From: Lachnospiraceae bacterium
GTDB taxonomy: Bacteria; Bacillota; Clostridia; Lachnospirales; Lachnospiraceae
Direction of reading: 5' to 3'
Assembly (NCBI GenBank): GCA_031285465.1
Contig: JAITWD010000225.1
Span: 1 to 9,761 of the forward strand
Length of the DNA stretch: 9,761 bases
Every line of letters starts with the position of its first letter. Position 1 is the first letter of the stretch. Positions 7,019 through 9,761 of the stretch are shown here, piece by piece. A program made the translations under genes and the position numbers. The notes beneath the pieces were generated by a model. It ran no database searches. It was not told the origin of the DNA and saw only the letters and a list, made by a program, of their open reading frames with translations.

Positions 7019-7057
7019 AAATAGAGCAAATCACAAAATATCTTATTTGCCCTATTT
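7019..7057 (-). terminator. Intrinsic terminator downstream of the methyltransferase gene
   Basis: Arms 7019-7031 and 7045-7057 pair over 13 bp with a single mismatch and a 13-base loop. On the minus strand the stem runs into a stretch of T (TATTTTTTATGG). It lies about 175 bases after the stop codon at 7232 and separates that gene from the broken gene to the left. The symmetric A/T flanks could give weaker termination in the other direction. Confidence 0.68.
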
Positions 7058-7231
7058 CCATACCTCAATATTCATTTTTTCGCAAATGCTATTACTACTT
7101 TATTGTGTTCCCACATCCCATATCAATAACTACTCGAACCGTAACATGATTTTTCAGCTCTTTATTTCTGCATTTATTCCCATCCTCACGGAACACCATA
7201 TGCTTCACAAAGTGCCTAAATTCAAGGATTT

Positions 7232-8701
7232 CTAAGTATCGCGACGTTGTAGTAAAACTATAGTCTCCACATGCCCCGTCCCCGGAAACATGTCCACCGC
7301 CACCCCTCTCTCTATCCCATATCCCGCTTTCACAAACCCCTCCAGATCCCTCACCAAACTACTCGGCTTGCACGAAATATACAGTACCCTTTCCACCCCA
7401 TACTCTACCACCTTCGTCACCACCTTCGGATGCAACCCATCCCGCGGCGGATCCAAAATAATAAAATCCGGTCGTTCTTCAATCTCATCCAGCACCTTCA
7501 GCACATCACCCGCGAGAAACTCGCAGTTATCCAGACCGTTAAGCACCGCATTTTCCCGTGCCGCCTCGACCGCTTCCGCTACGATCTCCACGCCGATCAC
7601 CTTCCGCGCCGCCGGTGCCATCATCTGCGCTATAGTTCCCGTCCCGCTATACAGATCAAAAACCACCGGCTTATCCATGTTATTACGCTCGTCCATCTTC
7701 TTACCTATGTCCTCGCTCCTGCTCTTGTCCGCGTCGGCTCCTTTGCCTGCCATCCCGCCAATAAACTCCCGCGCCGTCTCATATAGTACCTCTGCCCCCA
7801 GCGAATTGGTCTGAAAAAAGGAAAAAACCGATATTTTAAACCGCATCCCCAGGATTTCTTCATAAAACCAATCCTGCCCGTACAAGATCTCGGTCCGGTC
7901 GCTGCGCACCACATCGGATACGCTGTCATTTATAATATGCAAGATTCCCGTCATTTTTCCATCCAACGGCAACTGCTGGATACCTTCACTCCATGCCACC
8001 AATTGCTCGCTCCATTGCGGCTTTTCTTGGGAGGTAGTGACCAATGCCACCAGTATTTCCCCCGTTCGCACCGCCTTTCTTACCAGTAAATGACGCAACC
8101 ATCCTTCATGCTTAATCCGATGATAAAAGCTGAAGGGTTTCTCCTTCGATCCGTCGGTGAAAAATTCGCCGCAAAACCGCAAAATCCGGCGATAATCTTC
8201 ATCAACAATTGCACAGTCCGCCACTGGGACCACATCATAAAAGCTGTTGCGCCGATGTAAGCCCACTGTCAAGGGACCATCCTTCTCCTCATCACCGAAG
8301 GTAAATTCCATTTTATTGCGGTAACCCAAGACACGGGGACTCCCCTTTATCCCCTCCCAACATCCTTCACTGCCATGTTCTGCCATGATCGGTTCTAATA
8401 ACCGACGCACCTGCTCCCCCTTGATCTGCAATTGCTCCGAATAGGGCAGGCTTTGCAATGTACAGCCACCACATCGCCCAAAATGCGGACAGGGTGATGC
8501 GATTTCCTGTACTGACGACTCCTCCACCGAAAGAAGACGCCCCTCCGGCTTGCCTTTTTTTATCTTATTGATCATCAGGGTGATCTGCTGTCCCGGCAGG
8601 GTATTTTTTACCACACATGTCCCCTCTGCCGTTTCTACCACGCCTTTATTGGGATAATCCAACCGGATCACCCTGCCCTCGATAATCTGCCCTTTTTTCA
8701 T
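7232..8701 (-). CDS. rlmCD: 23S rRNA (uracil-5-)-methyltransferase, RlmCD/RumA type of the TrmA family
   Basis: A 489-residue enzyme that uses S-adenosylmethionine to methylate C5 of uridine in rRNA; Firmicute relatives modify 23S rRNA U747 and U1939. Residues 1-60 form a TRAM RNA-binding domain. C71, C77, C80 (CPHFGRCGGC) and C163 are the four ligands of the [4Fe-4S] cluster. FQTN (296-299), DLYSGTGTI (349-357), DPPR (417-420), the nucleophile C444 in SCKP and the general base E479 in GHVE are all present, so the enzyme should be active. An unusual charged, disordered-looking insert (about 318-344, rich in Lys, Asp, Arg and Ser) sits between the central domain and the methyltransferase core. 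The ATG at 8701 is 41 bases past the preceding terminator, with only weak candidate ribosome binding sites (GGGTAG close by, GGAAAGG about 13 bases away). The RNA target, and so the exact symbol, is inferred. Confidence 0.92.
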   Translation of the reverse strand: MKKGQIIEGRVIRLDYPNKGVVETAEGTCVVKNTLPGQQITLMINKIKKGKPEGRLLSVEESSVQEIASPCPHFGRCGGCTLQSLPYSEQLQIKGEQVRRLLEPIMAEHGSEGCWEGIKGSPRVLGYRNKMEFTFGDEEKDGPLTVGLHRRNSFYDVVPVADCAIVDEDYRRILRFCGEFFTDGSKEKPFSFYHRIKHEGWLRHLLVRKAVRTGEILVALVTTSQEKPQWSEQLVAWSEGIQQLPLDGKMTGILHIINDSVSDVVRSDRTEILYGQDWFYEEILGMRFKISVFSFFQTNSLGAEVLYETAREFIGGMAGKGADADKSRSEDIGKKMDERNNMDKPVVFDLYSGTGTIAQMMAPAARKVIGVEIVAEAVEAARENAVLNGLDNCEFLAGDVLKVLDEIEERPDFIILDPPRDGLHPKVVTKVVEYGVERVLYISCKPSSLVRDLEGFVKAGYGIERGVAVDMFPGTGHVETIVLLQRRDT

Positions 8702-8742
8702 TTAACTACCCATGCCTTTCCACACTTCTATTCTCACAAAAA

Positions 8743-8766
8743 CGGAATGTACTTACGTACATTCCG
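8743..8766 (-). terminator. Intrinsic terminator after the acidic-tail membrane protein gene
   Basis: CGGAATGTAC (8743-8752) and GTACATTCCG (8757-8766) are perfect 10-bp arms around a 4-base loop. On the minus strand the stem is followed by TTTTTG. It lies about 35 bases after the stop of the small membrane protein gene and just before the methyltransferase gene. Confidence 0.8.
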
Positions 8767-8801
8767 CTCTTATTCGTTCATTGCTTCGACAAATGACCTT
8801 A

Positions 8802-9107
8802 TTAAACTCCTTCAGTCTTCGGAATGGTTATCTCAATATCACCATCTTCGTCATCATCTTCGTCTTCGAAGAAATCATCATCGAAATCATCATCAAAATC
8901 ATCCTCAAAATCTTCCAGATAATCGGGAGTCAGATACCGATATACCGCATACGCAATAGCGGCAACTGCTGCAATAGCACCAACAACGGCAAATACCCAA
9001 AGGACCGTATGGTCTTTCTTCTTTTCCTTTTTACCTAAAAGGTCATGAAGGTCACGCGCTTTGATCATATCTACCACCTCTTCCACCTTATTCCATCTAC
9101 CGCTCAT
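8802..9107 (-). CDS. Small single-pass membrane protein with a highly acidic C-terminal tail
   Basis: 101 residues: a short basic N-terminal part (IKARDLHDLLGKKEKKKD, 15-32), one clear membrane segment (34-57, TVLWVFAVVGAIAAVAAIAY and onward) and a tail (62-90) made almost only of Asp, Glu and Phe, with three DDF-type units. Basic residues before the segment suggest an N-inside orientation with the acidic tail outside, though this is only inferred from charge. Two starts are possible: ATG at 9107 (GAGGT at about 6 bases) and ATG at 9068 (residue 14, AGGTGG at 5 bases); the second would give an 88-residue protein beginning MIKARDL. It sits between pcrA and the rRNA methyltransferase gene and is closed by its own terminator. 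Function unknown. Confidence 0.78.
   Translation of the reverse strand: MSGRWNKVEEVVDMIKARDLHDLLGKKEKKKDHTVLWVFAVVGAIAAVAAIAYAVYRYLTPDYLEDFEDDFDDDFDDDFFEDEDDDEDGDIEITIPKTEGV
8871..8906 (-). repeat. Three 12-bp tandem units coding for the acidic tail
   Basis: Three units of the form GA(T/G)GATGATTT(T/C), each coding for (D/E)DDF, lie head to tail in the membrane protein gene. Two units are identical and the third differs at two bases. Such a tract can change length by slippage without breaking the frame. Confidence 0.7.
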
Positions 9108-9244
9108 ACCATTACCTCACTTCCATTTTACTATCATTTTGCATAACCGTTCAGTAGGTCCGCTCATCTACTGTGCTGACCGCAAGAAAACGTGGAACCA
9201 GGGAGCGAATAATCCAATTGTATATTATTTCCTTACTACTATAT

Positions 9245-9253
9245 AATATAACA
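9245..9253 (-). promoter_or_regulatory. Weak candidate extended -10 element for the small membrane protein gene
   Basis: TGTTATATT on the minus strand is a TGn plus TATATT (5 of 6). No good -35 box is present 16-18 bases upstream, and it would give a leader of about 130 bases. The rest of the 9108-9300 gap shows only a short CAGTAG/CTACTG inverted repeat near 9155-9175. Confidence 0.25.
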
Positions 9254-9300
9254 CCTTTTCTAGGAATTTTCTACCACTTTTTTAACAAAAATTTCCCTTT

Positions 9301-9761
9301 TTACAGCTTGACCAGTTTTGCAAAGGCGGCATACATGATCTTTTGGCCGGCACCGTCAAATTCCACCGTCACCTGATAATCACGGGCACCATTGTCTAGC
9401 TGGGTCACCGTTCCTTCGCCGTATTTGATATGCCTGACCCGGTCACCCACGACATAATCGGGCAATGCGCCCATCGTCGGCATCCCTTTACCGATGCTGA
9501 TGAACGAGCCGGTACCGCCACCCGCCACATAGGGCTTGTTTTCCGGTGCTGTGTACTTAGTTACCGGCACGGTTACCTTCATTTTGCGGGAAGAACTCAG
9601 ACGGTTGTCCAGCAACTCCATCGGAATTTCTTTTAAGAAACGACTAGCGGCGTTATACTGGGTTTCGCCCCGGAGCATCCGCTGACGGGCGCAGGTCAGG
9701 GTCAGATCCTCCTCTGCACGGGTAATGCCCACATAGGCCAGACGGCGTTCTTCCTCGATTT
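9301..9761 (-). CDS. pcrA: ATP-dependent DNA helicase UvrD/PcrA, C-terminal part, cut by the right edge
   Basis: About 153 residues up to the TAA at 9303-9301. The frame is open to the right edge and enters with IEEERRLAYVGITRAEEDL, helicase motif VI of the UvrD/Rep superfamily 1A, in which the arginine contacts ATP. After a short helix (YNAASRFLKEIP) comes a low-complexity linker, then the PcrA C-terminal Tudor-like domain (GDRVRHIKYGEGTVTQLD, then VTVEFDGAGQKIMYAAFAKL), which in Bacillus PcrA binds RNA polymerase. PcrA unwinds DNA in repair, plasmid replication and at transcription-replication conflicts. The start codon is outside the window. No clear terminator follows the stop. Confidence 0.95.
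   Translation of the reverse strand, partial: IEEERRLAYVGITRAEEDLTLTCARQRMLRGETQYNAASRFLKEIPMELLDNRLSSSRKMKVTVPVTKYTAPENKPYVAGGGTGSFISIGKGMPTMGALPDYVVGDRVRHIKYGEGTVTQLDNGARDYQVTVEFDGAGQKIMYAAFAKLVKL

Noticed and set aside
7047..7235. Plus-strand 62-codon frame between the terminator and the methyltransferase gene
   Set aside because: No ribosome binding site; it begins within the terminator stem and has no recognisable protein character.
7271..7814. Long plus-strand frames over the methyltransferase gene
   Set aside because: They are opposite-strand shadows of a gene with complete catalytic motifs, show biased composition (Arg/His/Pro- or Ser/Thr-rich) and lack ribosome binding sites.

Overview
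The window looks like chromosomal DNA of a low-to-medium GC Firmicute, most likely a clostridium of the Lachnospiraceae type. This is inferred from the gene families (an RlmCD/TrmA-family rRNA methyltransferase with an iron-sulphur cluster, PcrA, an ISLre2-type transposase), strong purine-rich ribosome binding sites and AT-rich intergenic DNA. Every gene except the transposase lies on the minus strand.

Left part (1-4.8 kb), AT-rich and accessory in character. From upstream to downstream on the minus strand it holds: a membrane-anchored ComEC-type metallo-beta-lactamase-fold protein with a C-terminal Ada-like metal-binding tail (3135-4694) and a near-consensus promoter; a large dynamin-like or NTPase-type P-loop protein (1187-3031); a 210-residue protein with one hydrophobic segment (408-1040); and a reading frame that starts at 197 and is still open at the left edge. 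The last three have ribosome binding sites and may form one operon. I do not recognise them as a named system. A large GTPase paired with a small membrane protein is the best candidate here for an undescribed, possibly defensive, module.

Middle (4.8-7.0 kb): one ISLre2-type insertion sequence (4915-6501, 1587 bp), with an intact transposase, imperfect 26-bp terminal inverted repeats and an exact 9-bp target duplication. It interrupts a minus-strand gene. Removing the element and one copy of the duplication restores a continuous 174-codon frame running from 6919 to 4799. That same gene also carries an in-frame amber codon at 6812-6814, so it has two separate lesions.

Right part (7.0-9.76 kb), higher in GC and housekeeping in character: an rRNA m5U methyltransferase of the RlmCD/RumA type (7232-8701), a small membrane protein with a very acidic tail (8802-9107), and the C-terminus of the UvrD/PcrA helicase (9301 to the right edge). 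Intrinsic terminators separate the small membrane protein from the methyltransferase and the methyltransferase from the broken gene.

No tRNA, rRNA, CRISPR array or recognisable riboswitch was seen.
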